Assembly: GCA_905221605.1 (NCBI GenBank)
Contig: CAJNDS010000713.1
Location: 706,664 to 770,663, forward strand
Direction of reading: 5' to 3'
DNA from: Symbiodinium natans
Lineage: Eukaryota > Sar > Dinophyceae > Suessiales > Symbiodiniaceae
DNA length: 64,000 nt
Positions 20,404 to 30,951 of this stretch are shown here, one piece after another. Positions within the stretch are counted from its first letter, which is position 1. Every line of letters begins with the position of its first letter. Under the pieces are notes generated by a model. The model was not told where the DNA came from. It made no database searches and saw only the letters and a list, made by a program, of their open reading frames with translations. Made by a program: the position numbers and the translations under genes.

Positions 20404-20978
20404 TGTGAAAATATGACATTTCTTTGTTTGCCTAGTTGCTTGCAGGTACATGTGTAGGACATGAGTGCTGTGACATGGCAAGAACATGTTTTGTTTTGGC
20501 ATGAGCATGTTTGCATGACATGAAGGTGCTTTGACTTGACATGTTTTGGTTTGCAAGTCCGAGGATGAGTTTTGGGAAGCACAGAGAGGCTTTTAGCTCT
20601 CGGGAGTTGACCTGAGAGTCATCTGGAAGTGCTGAAGCAAAGCTCTGAGGAACAGACTTTGGCCGTTACTCACTCCGTGTGCCTTGCCCCGTCGTTCGTA
20701 CCGTGTCGTGACTGTTTGACACTCGACTGAGGCATTCTGAGAGCATGCTGTATGTTTTGCAACAGACCTGAAGTCCTGAAGCAGTAACCAAGATGTTTTG
20801 CATGTTACTTTTGCATTCTCCTTTGTCTAAACAAAGTTGAGATGTCGTTTGAAGACTTGAAGCCTTTGCTCTTGGAGAGAGCACCTTTGCTGACTGAAGA
20901 CAGTGCAGCCGAACACTGACGTGTTTGGCTCAAGTGCGAACGGAAAAAGCAGTCTGCGCTAAAGCTCTGCTTTTCACA
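20404..20978 (+). repeat. 3' LTR of element C
   Basis: 575 bp, the same as 10257-10828 apart from about five substitutions and two short insertions (extra GA and extra T near 20586-20592). It is followed by GTTAG. It carries the same TTTGGCTCAAG at 20924-20934. Confidence 0.93.
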
Positions 20979-20983
20979 GTTAG
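20979..20983 (+). repeat. Target-site duplication (right), GTTAG
   Basis: An exact copy of 10252-10256, marking the right border of element C. Confidence 0.9.
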
Positions 20984-22072
20984 AGAGGTTCTACTCTTAA
21001 CACTACGCTGCTGTACAATGTGTTGTTGCGTGTGGTCAATGTGTTGTTTGTCAGGAATAAGGGCTGACACATGCAACTTTTTTGTTTGTAGCCTGGGCAA
21101 GACGTATGCGAAGCAATGTAAAGAATGGAAACGCAAAACCAATACATGGCAAACAACAAGACAAAGAGCCGCTAATTCCTTGCACTGGACGTTCCAGTTG
21201 GTGCTGTGGGGCTGTTTTCCTTGCGGGTGCCTTATTTTTTCCGGTAATTTTCCGGGAGCCTTGTCAAGAGCCTCTAGAGTGCCAGAGCCCACATTTTTTT
21301 AATTGGAACTTCAGTGTACACTTGATCCTTATCCTTTCTTTTTACAAGTGATGGAACCTTAACGCCATTCTTGGTAAGGTTCTGTAAAACTGCGGCCCAA
21401 AACGCTCCAAAAAAGGCCCAGCAAGTATTAGGCCTTTTAAACTGCTGCCCAACCCTTCCACAGAAAGGAGCTTGGTTGCGGCTTTAGGGAAAGCTTTCGG
21501 GGGGGGGGGTTTTGCCGTTGCTTAAAGACAAGAAAGTCGACAAGCGGAAGCACGGTGCAATTGCTTGGCTTGCCCATAGTGCACACATTTTGCACACAGG
21601 CTGCCGTAGCATTGTCTTCCGGCAACGAAGCAGAACTGTGCTATTGGCCAAGGCATTAACAAAGCATTGTACGTAAAGTCGACATCCTCAAAGCAGAATT
21701 TGTGCGCAAGGTTTCACACGGATAGTACGGCTGGAAAGTCTTGCCTGACGATTTGGAATGGCAAGCGTACAAAGCACGTTGAGCTTAGGTGTTTGTGCAC
21801 GCAGAATCTGATTGACGCAGGCGTGCTGCCAGTTGCAAGATTGGCACAAAGGACAATTGTGCTAATCTTCTCATAAAGTACGTGTCCACGGAGACATTGC
21901 AGTCTCTGTTAAACCGCTTGGAATTGATCCGCAACGACTTCCAATTGTGACTGAAGAACTGTCATCGTTTCACCTACCCTTAAAAAAAAATTGTCTCACA
22001 TGTTCCGTTTGGCATTGCAGTCACATGTTGCATGTTCTGACTAGGGACCGAGAGAGAGAGAGAAGAAGAAGA
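20984..22072. other. Probable remainder of the element B LTR, then unassigned DNA
   Basis: The first one or two hundred bases should be the rest of the interrupted B LTR. They are rich in TGTGTTG-like words, as is the sequence before the insertion. The LTR end is not identifiable. Beyond that there are only short open frames with no recognisable protein. Confidence 0.35.
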
Positions 22073-22163
22073 GGGCATTGATTGACAAACATTGTCTGCA
22101 TTGCTGCTTGTGTCAAGAGCAGGGCATTGACAAACATGGTCTGCTTTGCTGCTTGTGTTACAT
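22073..22163 (+). repeat. Imperfect tandem duplication, about 45 bp
   Basis: Two adjacent copies beginning GGGCATTGA (22073 and 22122) and both containing TGCTGCTTGTGT. Confidence 0.6.
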
Positions 22164-22409
22164 GGAGACGGACAAAAACCTGGAAAGGTCACCTGTTTTT
22201 TGCTTTAGGGGGGTCTTGAACCTTTCTTATTCCAGTTAACAACTTGGGCAACACAAATTTGGTTATTAGTCTGGAGCTTCCAGAGAGCTCTGTCCATTGA
22301 CAACCCAAGCCTTGCCAAGCATTTGCTAAGGTATCTAAATGGAACTTGGCACGGTGCTTCGATTTAAGACCAACTTATAAGCCTGGAGCTTGCTTGTTTT
22401 GTCGACAGT

Positions 22410-22770
22410 AATCAGGGGGCTTAAAAAGAGAAGTTTAAAGCGGGGGCTTTAAGCCCCTTAAAACGGGGGGTCCGACAGGGGAGCTTTAAGAGGGCTTTAA
22501 AGGGGGGGCTTAAAGGGGGTTTAAAGGGAGTTTTAAAGGGGAGCTTAAAGGGAAGCTGAAAGGGGGGCTTAAAGGGAGTGCTTAGGGGCTTGAAGGGGGA
22601 GCTTAAGGGAAGGGCTTAAGGTAAGCTTAAAGGGAGGGCTTAAGGGCTTTGACTCTTTACCCCCCCCTTCCCCCTCAAAGGGACTTCCTTTGCAGGGACC
22701 CCTAAAGGGAGGCTTAAGAAGGCTTAAAGGGGGCTTAAAGCGGGGCTTAAGCTCCCCTTTACCCAAGGGG
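22410..22770. repeat. Degenerate GGGGCTTAAAG array
   Basis: About 360 bp of irregular repeats of GGGGCTTAAAG/TTAAAGGGG words with runs of G and C. The spacing is not constant. Open frames across it are artefacts of composition. Confidence 0.75.
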
Positions 22771-22809
22771 GGGGGGGGCCATTCTCGAAATGTTAGGCCT
22801 GATCCTGAA

Positions 22810-23400
22810 GACCATGTATTAAGCGCGACTAGACCATGTCCTTGCACAAGGCGTTGAAAATAAGCGTCTTCTGCTAAGCGATGCTGTGACAAGCCGTGCA
22901 GGTGCCTATACCACCCGCACTTGTGTTCAGCGTAAAGTTGAAATCCCCAAAAACGACTAGAGTGTCACGCTGCGGAACTCCGCGGACTGCTCTTAATAAT
23001 AAGGCCAAACACAGTGATCTGTTCTCTCGGTTTTGTTGAGCTGTCTGAGAGGTCCAGACTTGCTGGTACACTGTGATAAGGTGAACACGTGCACCTTTCC
23101 ATTGGAAGACCGCTTCCAACACCTTGTCTTTTTGATGTTTGCTCCATCTCATGGTGGCTTTGGGAATGTGTTCGAGCCTGTGGTTGCGTGCCTGGCTGTG
23201 CCGTGGAGTTGTGATCTGGCGCAGGTTTGCTGTTTGCCTTAGAGGCTTTGGCCTTGCCTTTGCTGGCTGAGCTTATACAATTCCACCCCTTAACATAAAC
23301 TTAGCGCTTTCCTGCCAGTGCGTCTCTTGCAGAGCAATCACATCATATTTGATCTGAAGCTGTACGCAACCAGGTGCAAAGCTTAGCCCATTGCTGTTAA
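22810..23400 (-). pseudogene. LINE (non-LTR retrotransposon) APE-type endonuclease fragment
   Basis: On the minus strand from 23398 the frame reads NSNGLS, then YDVIALQETHWQE (the NxNGL and QETHW motifs of APE endonucleases). It passes one in-frame TAA near 23285 and continues to VHLITVYQQV and TLVVFGDFNFTL, the GDFN catalytic motif (about 22915-22930). A frameshift near 22880 leads to GLVALNTW, typical of the domain end. The middle catalytic region is scrambled and no reverse transcriptase follows; the sequence runs into the GGGGCTTAAAG array. An open frame at 23383-23837 may be ORF sequence upstream of the endonuclease. Dead fragment. Confidence 0.75.
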
Positions 23401-23965
23401 CTTAAGTGCCCGGCGTTCCAAGTCAATACCCTCAGTAGCTTGACCATATTGCCTCTCCTCTGGGTCTGGGCGCTGTGCGCATGGTAGAAAGCGTCGACTG
23501 TGTCGACCCCCTGTTGCTACTGGCAGGTCGGAAGGGCGCAAGCCGCTTCTCTCCACATATTCCGGCTCAAGATTTCTTTTCTGTAAGAAACGCTCTGCTG
23601 AGTGCGTGAAACTAAAGCACATGCTCCTGAATGCAACTTTACAAATGCTCCGAAAATTGTCTTGGTGCTTCGAAGGTACCGCCATCCGCGTTTTTCCCCA
23701 CCTGAAACAGGCTGCGTTTGCTTCTTGTGGGTACTCCTTCCACCTCCCTCTCGCCTACCCCCTGAAAGAATGCAGTGACTGCAATGTCTGAGCTCCGGAG
23801 GCCCGGGAATTGGGACCCGGCAGATCAGACGGCTCAAAGATCGCGGCTCACAGTAAGGCGCAAGCTGTTACGTTCCCTGAGGACTGGTTGAACCTCTAGG
23901 ACAGCAGTTGCGCCCAAGGCCCGGTTTTCCAGGATGCAAGTGCCCGGCCGTCTGATCCGTGGCGG

Positions 23966-23966
<1 letters not shown>

Positions 23967-24052
<86 letters not shown>

Positions 24053-24066
24053 GTACTTCTACTACT
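23967..24066 (+). repeat. (CTA)n microsatellite
   Basis: About 28 CTA units, with imperfect units at the right end (TAGTACTTCTACTACTG). Confidence 0.95.
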
Positions 24067-26317
24067 GTTGATCAGAAGCAGCGGAAGAGGCATCGGCTAA
24101 TAAACGCATGCCTCTGACTTGAGTTGCGGCGTGGGGTTGGTCCAAGTTGGATGAATGAAGGATGCAGCGGCTGCCGAACATACATAAATCATAAACCTTC
24201 AAGGTTTTGTGCAAGACCAAGCGCAAGTGCGATCGTAGTCAGAACATGTCATGCATCAACATGCTTTAGAGGTGAATTCATTTTCAAAATCTATTCGAAT
24301 CCAGCTTTGAGGAAGACAAGTGGAAAATCAACCTTATTCGTTCTTTGAAGGTTTAACACGCTAATGTCTGAAATAGGAATCTTTTCCTTTTTATGTAAGT
24401 TTGCAAGCTGTTTCGAACTTTGATTGAGTCGCAGATTGGTGCAAAGAATGCATGTCTGCTTGTTTTAAAAGTAGCAAGGGGAAGGTGCAAGAGAATCGAA
24501 TGTGCGATCTTTGATTGAATATCTCATGCGATAGTATATGCGAGAGTTGGTGGAGGGCTAAATTCATGCCAAATGTTTTTGAGGAAAGTTACCCTACCCA
24601 GAAGACTCATCACAGGGTGATTCGGGTGGCGTGAGAGCGAAGATTTTCAGTTCATGCACTCAGCTTTCTGTTTTGTTCAAGCCTTGTTTTGCAATGTGTC
24701 GTTTGTTCATCCCACCAGACAACACAAACAGCTGGTGCCAGAAACAAACAAAGATGAAGGTTGAACTTCTTGCCAAGAGTCAGTGCATGCGCAGAGCATT
24801 TAGAAAACAAATCAACATGGGGGCCAACATGGGCTGCAGCCAATGTGTTACGAGACGCTGCCTCAGCCAAAAGATGCATACCGTCAGGCATTTCGATTCC
24901 ATGACTGGAAGGCCGTGAGCACGACGGTCCAACAGGAAGGTCACGGGGCTTTGCAAATGCATTAAAAAGACGGTGCAGGGTTTTTAGCGGATGTCCATCA
25001 GCAAGCTGTGTGCAGATTGAGTCAACACAGTTTCGGATATGTGAGTCAACATGTTGACAATTTGTGAATTGGATACGCTGCATGAAGTATTCCTTTGGGT
25101 TGAATAGGCGGTGTCAATGGTGCAGGTGCACGGACAACCCGTGGTCCAAGTCATCAAGCGTCGTCAATGCAGCCGACATGTCTTTTACTCGCAACTTCAG
25201 AATGCGTGGAGTTTGAGTGTGTTGCCGGGACGAGGTATCAGGCGATGTTGAAGCAGTGGAATTAAGCCGGCTGTGAGATGAATGGTGAACCCTTCGTGCT
25301 AGATTTTAGCTGGCGAAGACAGGAACTTGGCCCAAGACTGCACCGGGAACCGCCAGGCATTGTTCGTGGAAGGTGTGAGTATGGTACAGGTTTATTTCGG
25401 CCGAGCAAGGGCGGCATTTGTAAGGCCCATGTTATGAGTTGTTGCTTTTGCACGTGGCAAGATATCGGGATGGATGATGTCAGCAATGTTCTGGGCGCAT
25501 AAGCTTCCGAAGTGTTCTGTCCGGCCTGCACTACTGCATGGTAGAAGCTTGTTCTTTCCTAAACCTATTTTGCTTTGCGCGCTTGAGGTGGCGGACGAAA
25601 CCTTCGCGTGTCGCTTTGGAGCTGCTTTGTTCCATTGGCATATTGCTACTTGTTTCGTCTTTCAGGTTGTGCAGCATAAGCTTTGCGTATTTGTTTTGTT
25701 GAGCTGATCGCACGATGCACGTCAAGGTCCATGCAGCTTCCCCTCCGGCAGTGGCATGTCGTTCACGGACTGGGAGAGGGTCACAAGTTGAAGTGTGAAA
25801 GAGAATCCCCGTATGTAAGTCGACATTCGCTTGCATTTTCGGATGCGCAGCTGAAAGAATTGTCATTTTGACAGGCCGTGTAGTGAGATTGAAGGTATGT
25901 GTCGTGAGGGTGTTTTGTCCTGCAGGACACGGCAGAATGCAGAGTCACCTCGAACCCCCACTGCAGCAGTTTCGGAGGCACCGATGTGAGTTGAGGAGTC
26001 GTGTTGCCAAGCCGTGCTGGGCTTGTCAGCTTCATCCATACTTCGACCAAAACATCGACAAGCATGCCTTGTGCAAGTCGATAGTGTCCGAGGACAATGC
26101 GCAGGTGATGCAGGTGCTATTGGATCTTGCAGATGGGGCCATCTTCGAGGCCTGAACCCTGCTGCCCCTGCCCCTGCCTTGCTTATCTTTGAGGACCTTA
26201 GCTTCCAGGACCCTGTACAGGCTCTTGCTGAGGCTCAAGTTTGCGCATGCGATTCGTGTTGATTCGCACGATTCGTATGTTTGTGGTGCAGCCAATACAG
26301 ACTCGCCCACTTGGCAG
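24067..26317. other. No gene recognised
   Basis: Only short open frames without recognisable domains. A weakly protein-like stretch at about 26035-26152 (plus strand) could be an exon, but nothing supports it further. Confidence 0.3.
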
Positions 26318-26372
26318 GGTCAGTGGCGAGATCGCGCAGCGAATGGCAGCGGCATACTTCGGCACACGAATG
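26318..26372 (+). CDS. Probable MORN-repeat exon
   Basis: The 55-base segment GQWRDRAANGSGILRHTN fits the MORN consensus (Y-x-G-x-W...NG-x-G...G). It is preceded by TTGGCAG and followed by GTGAGC, a good acceptor and donor. MORN repeats bind membranes or proteins. No partner exons were found nearby, and the reading phase at its end (one base left over) does not fit the MORN exons at 33 kb directly. Confidence 0.45.
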
Positions 26373-28587
26373 GTGAGCTGCTGATCAGGGCATGTGCACG
26401 GTGCTGTGCAGGATGAACTTTCGAACCTGCTTGTGCAAGGCTGCCTGAGAAGTTGATGTGAAGTTTGGACAAAGCAAACAACTCTCCGATAGTTGGTGCC
26501 ACTTCAGCAGTCTTATTGCTTGAAGCTGCAATGTCTGCCAGACACTCTTCTCAACACCCTGGTTGTTAAGCGTCGGGAGTGCTGTCTAACTTATGGCTTA
26601 AGATAATTGCTGCATGGCTCTGATCAGGCAGTCTTTATGACGGTCAGTGGTCGGCCGGGCATGCAAGCGGATTCGGTCGCTTCACTTGGGCGGACTGGGC
26701 TGGGTTTTGCAAAGGATCTTTGTGTTGCGACACTCGGGTACTCCTTTCTCTTACGTTGTCGCTTACTCTTCCATTATTCTGCGAAGGCTTGTGTGAAGCC
26801 GCGAAGCCACGTCACAGAGTCGGATGGTTCACGCATTGTGAGACGTGTGAGAGATCATTCTGTATGTCTCTTTCCTCCAGGATGGCTCCACGTACGATGG
26901 CAAATGGTGCCAAAATCAGCAGGAGAGGGAGCTGGCTGCTTTACGTGCTTTCAGTGCGGGGCTGTCATATGTTTGTTTTATATTTCGTGAAAGAGGCGTA
27001 CGGAGGTACCCCGAAGGGGGAAAAGGTTAAAGGGCGCCTAGGCCGCATCCTTGTGCAAGCCACCAACACCTGTCTTTCCGACATGGAGTGGGAACTTGGA
27101 CCAGGAATGGGCAGGTGAAGGGACATGGATGACATGGCGATTTGAATTTCGGTATGTTTGAGTTGAACCATTGCGCCACCACATATTGGCTCAACTTGAC
27201 TCAAGTTGAATCAGTGAAGTCCCGTAGAATGACATGGCTAAGACGGAGAAGACGTTCTGGACATATTCTGAGAGAAATTGTGCAAACAAGTAGAGGATCG
27301 TGCGGCCTTCATGGGCAACTCTTTGAGATTGTCGCAGCGTGGTGGCTCTGGTTGTTGTCGGCGTCGCAGATTAGAGCACATATCTGTCAAGGCTTGCCGG
27401 AGTTCTCAGGTTAAGCACGATGCGGTGTGTTGTTGAAGTAAGTTGAGTATAGATGTCTGTCGGAAAGTTGTGCTTGTTCTTATTGGATGTCAGAGACGCA
27501 GCTGAGAAATCCTTGCGTGCCTTGCTTGGCTGTATCGTGTGGTCTAAGTGGGCTGCACTGGAATGGAGTACTGGAGGGATCGCACTAGGTGACCGGCTGT
27601 GCGTGCAGGTGACTTCTGGGCGTGCTGACGTGCTGGTCCCGCGCAATGTAATCCCTGGTCTCACCAAAGTCGTGATGAAGGACTGCTTGCTCGCAGCTTG
27701 GGCCTTGGTGGGCCAGATTTCCATTGCTTTCTTGGCCGATTCAACTCACCTATACAGGCAGGAGGGCTACGGTGAGCAATGTGGTGGGTCTTGGCGTTCC
27801 TGCTTCCATAAATAGTGATGCTTCGATCACAGCAAGAAGGCTTTTTATCCGAAAATGAGTTTCTTTACACTGGACACCTCGAAAAACGCTACAGTGGCTA
27901 CACACAAAGCGGCTAGTTCTAAAGACCATCAGCGTCCCTGAACAGTTCTGAACATCGAGACTTGCGGAGGACCAGGGGAAAGTCTCGGCGTTCCCGTTGC
28001 CCAAAGAGGCAGCTCCAGGCCTTTTTCTTTTGGACCTGTCTGCATGTGTGCTGGAAGCTCAGGATGCCTGTGTGCGTGTGTCTTCCTTTGTGCGTCTGCG
28101 CACCATACCTTCCTCAAGAGTCAAGATCCTGTCAAACTGTTCCTCCTCGTTCATTTCGGTTGGCTTCAGGCCAGTTGCCATGCAGTAAGCTTTCAAGTGG
28201 CTTGTCACGGGATAAGGGTTTAGGAGGGTCCGCTGCTACGGGGGGTTGCTGTAGCGTTGCCGACGGGTGCCCGGAGAGGTCCAGCGTGAGAAACTTACAA
28301 GAAACAAGCAGGTGACGTCTTGCGCATTGCCTTCGAGCAGGAACAGGGCTGGCGCTGTGTGGTGGTGCGGCCTGGAGAAGCCAGGCAAGTTGCAAGACAC
28401 ATGAAGAGACGGGAGCCTCAAGCAGGTCTAGTGTCGTTGTTGCTACTGTTGTTGCTGGGGGGGTTCCGTTGAACCCCCCCTCCTGCACGAACATGGCATC
28501 CCCTGATGTCCCTCAGCTTCGCCATCCTCGTAATTGTCGTCACTTTTTGGAGCCTCGCATCTTTTTCGTGGCCCAACAAACCGACAA
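26373..28587. other. Mostly unassigned, with one possible exon at 27453-27815
   Basis: A 120-codon plus-strand open frame (27453-27815) contains GRADVLVPRNVIPG. This resembles the VxVP...PG units at the N-terminus of the SET protein downstream. The segment from 27609 follows a GTGCAG acceptor-like sequence. It could be an upstream exon of that gene. Nothing else is recognised. Confidence 0.3.
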
Positions 28588-28900
28588 GGATGGCCCTCCC
28601 CCTAACCCTTAAACTCAAAAACCCACACATCCGAAACCCATAAACACTACGCCCGGAAACCCCAATGTAACCCTGAACCGTCAAACCCTCAAGAAACCCT
28701 AAACTCCAAACCCACCACCACATTGCAGAGGGCGGCGGCGGAACTCCGAAGCCTGAAGGTAAACTTAAAACCCTCAACCTTAAACCCCACAAAGGAGGGG
28801 TAGGGGGTGGAGGCCGCAACCTTAAACCCACATCCCCAAACACCAGACCACAGCAGGTGTGGCGGCAGGACACAAAAACCTGAAAGCCTAAACCCCACCA
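28588..28900. repeat. Degenerate telomere-like CCCTAAA-rich tract
   Basis: About 300 bp with many words such as CCCTAAAC, CCCTTAAAC and AACCCTAAACT, interspersed with related A/C-rich sequence. It resembles decayed TTTAGGG-type telomere repeat, the unit used by many algae including dinoflagellates. It may instead be A/C-rich low complexity. Confidence 0.45.
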
Positions 28901-29064
28901 GCACTTCGCTGGGGCAGCTGTGGAGGGCACTCGGGCTAGCAAGCAAGCATCAGCAGAAACAAAGCGAATGACAGCACATGCTTTAGCTTTGGTTGGGGTT
29001 TGTATTCACGATCCCGTGAAGCTCTCGCTGTGAGGAAGAAATCTTGCTGAGGTGTCTGCGGGCA

Positions 29065-30201
29065 ATGGTGCCTGGAGATGCGGTGCCAGGCTGGGTTCTC
29101 GAAGTCACTAGCACCTTGCGTGGTTTTGCCTGCGATTTTTGTGCCTGCGGTGACAGATCGCCTGCAGGAGTGTCGGAGGTCCTGGTCAAGGCCCCTGAAG
29201 GAATGCTTAGTATGTTGGTGCCGGCCGCGGCGATGCCTGGTGACACACTTGTCTTTACCAAAGGCCTTGCATCAGGGTGGACATGCCAGATTCAAAGGCA
29301 ACATCGCGATCTTGCGGCGCCATCGCCTGTGGATCCTTCCGAGGATATACAGAGGCATGAGGAGCTCCAAAGGGCCCTGTGCGAAAACTCGGGGTATTGG
29401 AATCCGAAGATTCAGAGAGCGAGCTTGAACATGCTGGAGGTTCCTGGCGTTGTGGCCACTGCACCGGTGGCCGAGGGAGAGGTGCTCGCCACCTGTCCCC
29501 ACGCGTATCATGTATCTCCTCATTTGGTCAGACAGCTGGACCCGGACCTTGCAGTTCTGGCGGCTATGGTTGGACGTGAGGCCCCTGCTGACAATCAGGA
29601 TATTGATATTCTTTTGGTTGCTATGTTCCTGGCAGGTTTATTGGCTCAATGCACGCAGGATCGCGCTCGTTCTGGATTAGATGGTGTCCGAGGAAACATC
29701 CTGCATTCATTCGCTAAGGTGCTTCTATGTGAAACCTTTGCGCTGCATCCATATAGACGTGCAGCCAGTGATCCAGCGAGTTTCCGAAGAAGTCTTACTC
29801 CTTCTTGCGAGGCAGACTTGATCGAGCGGTTGTCTTGGGGAGTGCTGGAACGATATCGCCTCATATGCGTAGAGAAGCCGCCGCGGTACTCTTCAGAAGA
29901 GTTCCTTCGCGCATGGCTCATGGTCATCACGCGTGCCTTTGAAGTCGGTGGTACGCGCTCCACGCTGGTGCCTGGTCTGGACTGCTTCAACCATGATCCC
30001 AGCCGGCAATGTGCCAAGGTGCGTCTGGACTCATCGGGCGACATGTGCCTGGAAGCCACACGCTGCATTACACCAGGGGAAGAGATCTTTCTGGAGTATG
30101 GCGAGCTCTCCAACCCCATGCTTTATCGAACTTATGGCTTCACGCTGCCAACGAAGGCTGCGGGGGATGTGTCTTCATTGATTGATTCCCAGTCGTTATG
30201 A
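29065..30201 (+). CDS. SET-domain protein methyltransferase (RLSMT/SETD-like)
   Basis: An intronless ORF of 378 aa from ATG 29065; the frame is open a little further upstream without an ATG. The N-terminal 75 residues hold VP...PG units (MVPGDAVPGW, LVPAAAMPGDTLVF). From about residue 125 a SET domain with inserted region follows: GVVATAPVAEGEVLAT, then a helical insert, then LVPGLDCFNHDP with N309 and H310. It ends in GEEIFLEYGELSNP (Y345) and YGF. The NH and late Tyr residues needed for AdoMet binding and catalysis are present. The order fits class VII SET enzymes (Rubisco LSMT, SETD3/6-like), which methylate lysine or histidine of non-histone proteins. The substrate cannot be told. It lies alone, probably as a retroposed or single-exon host gene. 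Confidence 0.85.
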   Translation: MVPGDAVPGWVLEVTSTLRGFACDFCACGDRSPAGVSEVLVKAPEGMLSMLVPAAAMPGDTLVFTKGLASGWTCQIQRQHRDLAAPSPVDPSEDIQRHEELQRALCENSGYWNPKIQRASLNMLEVPGVVATAPVAEGEVLATCPHAYHVSPHLVRQLDPDLAVLAAMVGREAPADNQDIDILLVAMFLAGLLAQCTQDRARSGLDGVRGNILHSFAKVLLCETFALHPYRRAASDPASFRRSLTPSCEADLIERLSWGVLERYRLICVEKPPRYSSEEFLRAWLMVITRAFEVGGTRSTLVPGLDCFNHDPSRQCAKVRLDSSGDMCLEATRCITPGEEIFLEYGELSNPMLYRTYGFTLPTKAAGDVSSLIDSQSL

Positions 30202-30848
30202 CCTGCCCAGGTCAACATCCAAAGCTGTTTGGTGCTACCGAATCGAGTGCAGCGAGTTCCTGGCACCGCATTCCAGGGACCTTCGCAACTTTGGGTTGTT
30301 TTGAGAGACAATTTCTGAAGTGAAACGTGTCCTCGTCTTTGTTTCGCATCCTGGTCAGGTAGCCTGTTTAAGTACTCCAACCCTTCTGAATTTAGAGTTG
30401 CGTGGTCGTTCTAGATAGTTTGTTTTTGGCTTATGTGTGCTGTCCGCTCGACCCTCTTGCTTGCTGTGTTTTGACGGAAGTACATCCCGAATGTGTAGCA
30501 GAAACTTCAAGGTGATCTACTGTTTCTGTTTGGTTATTCATGGACTCATGGTCAGCGAGCGAGCAGAAAACGTAGTCTTACACTTGCTGTGAGACCTTGT
30601 CCAAGGTGCTGAACCATCACCTTCCGTCCAGCCACGCGGGTCGCTTGCTGCAATTGGACTCCAGCCGACTCCTTCCAGAACTCCGTGGTCTCATGCAGGT
30701 GCGCGTGCTCGCCTGGTTGCTCTGGTTGTTGCAAAAGCACGAAAAACAGCAAATGAGCCTCAGGCAAACCCCTTTGCACGGGCAAACCTCAGAATTTCGG
30801 TGTTTAGGTGATTGTTCAATGGCATTGTCTAATGTTGAGGTTTCTAAC
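30202..30848. other. No gene recognised
   Basis: The 3' flank of the SET ORF. Only short frames without domains. Confidence 0.3.
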
Positions 30849-30951
30849 GATCGGACTGAGGTTGGTGGTTTCTGGCTTTCTCGTTTGCTGAAAAACCACA
30901 TTCAGCAAACGAGGACCCCAGAAACCACACACCGAGTATCACTGTCCGATC
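30849..30951. repeat. Fold-back (hairpin) repeat, MITE-like
   Basis: A 103-bp near-palindrome. The outer arms are GATCGGAC (30849-30856) and GTCCGATC (30944-30951). Next come GGTTTCTGG and CCAGAAACC. The inner arms are CTCGTTTGCTGAA and TTCAGCAAACGAG around an 8-base loop. A partial further copy of the inner arm lies at about 31032, and a repeated AATGTTGA...TTTCTAACG flank lies at about 30830 and 30983. Confidence 0.75.

Larger units (their letters stand above)
10257..20978 (+). mobile_element. Complete young Ty1/copia-type LTR retrotransposon (element C)
   Basis: A 10.7-kb element bounded by direct LTRs and a 5-bp GTTAG duplication. It is nested in the 3' LTR of element B. By eye the LTRs differ by about five substitutions and two short indels, so the insertion is recent. 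Internal order: candidate primer-binding site, gag-protease, a 452-aa extra ORF, a Pro-rich segment, then integrase, reverse transcriptase, RNase H and a methyltransferase-like module, and a polypurine tract. It is much larger than typical 5-6 kb copia elements because of about 4 kb between protease and integrase. Confidence 0.93.

Noticed and set aside
22569-22892. 107-codon minus-strand frame
   Set aside because: Only its first 25 codons are LINE-like. The rest is translation of the GGGGCTTAAAG array.
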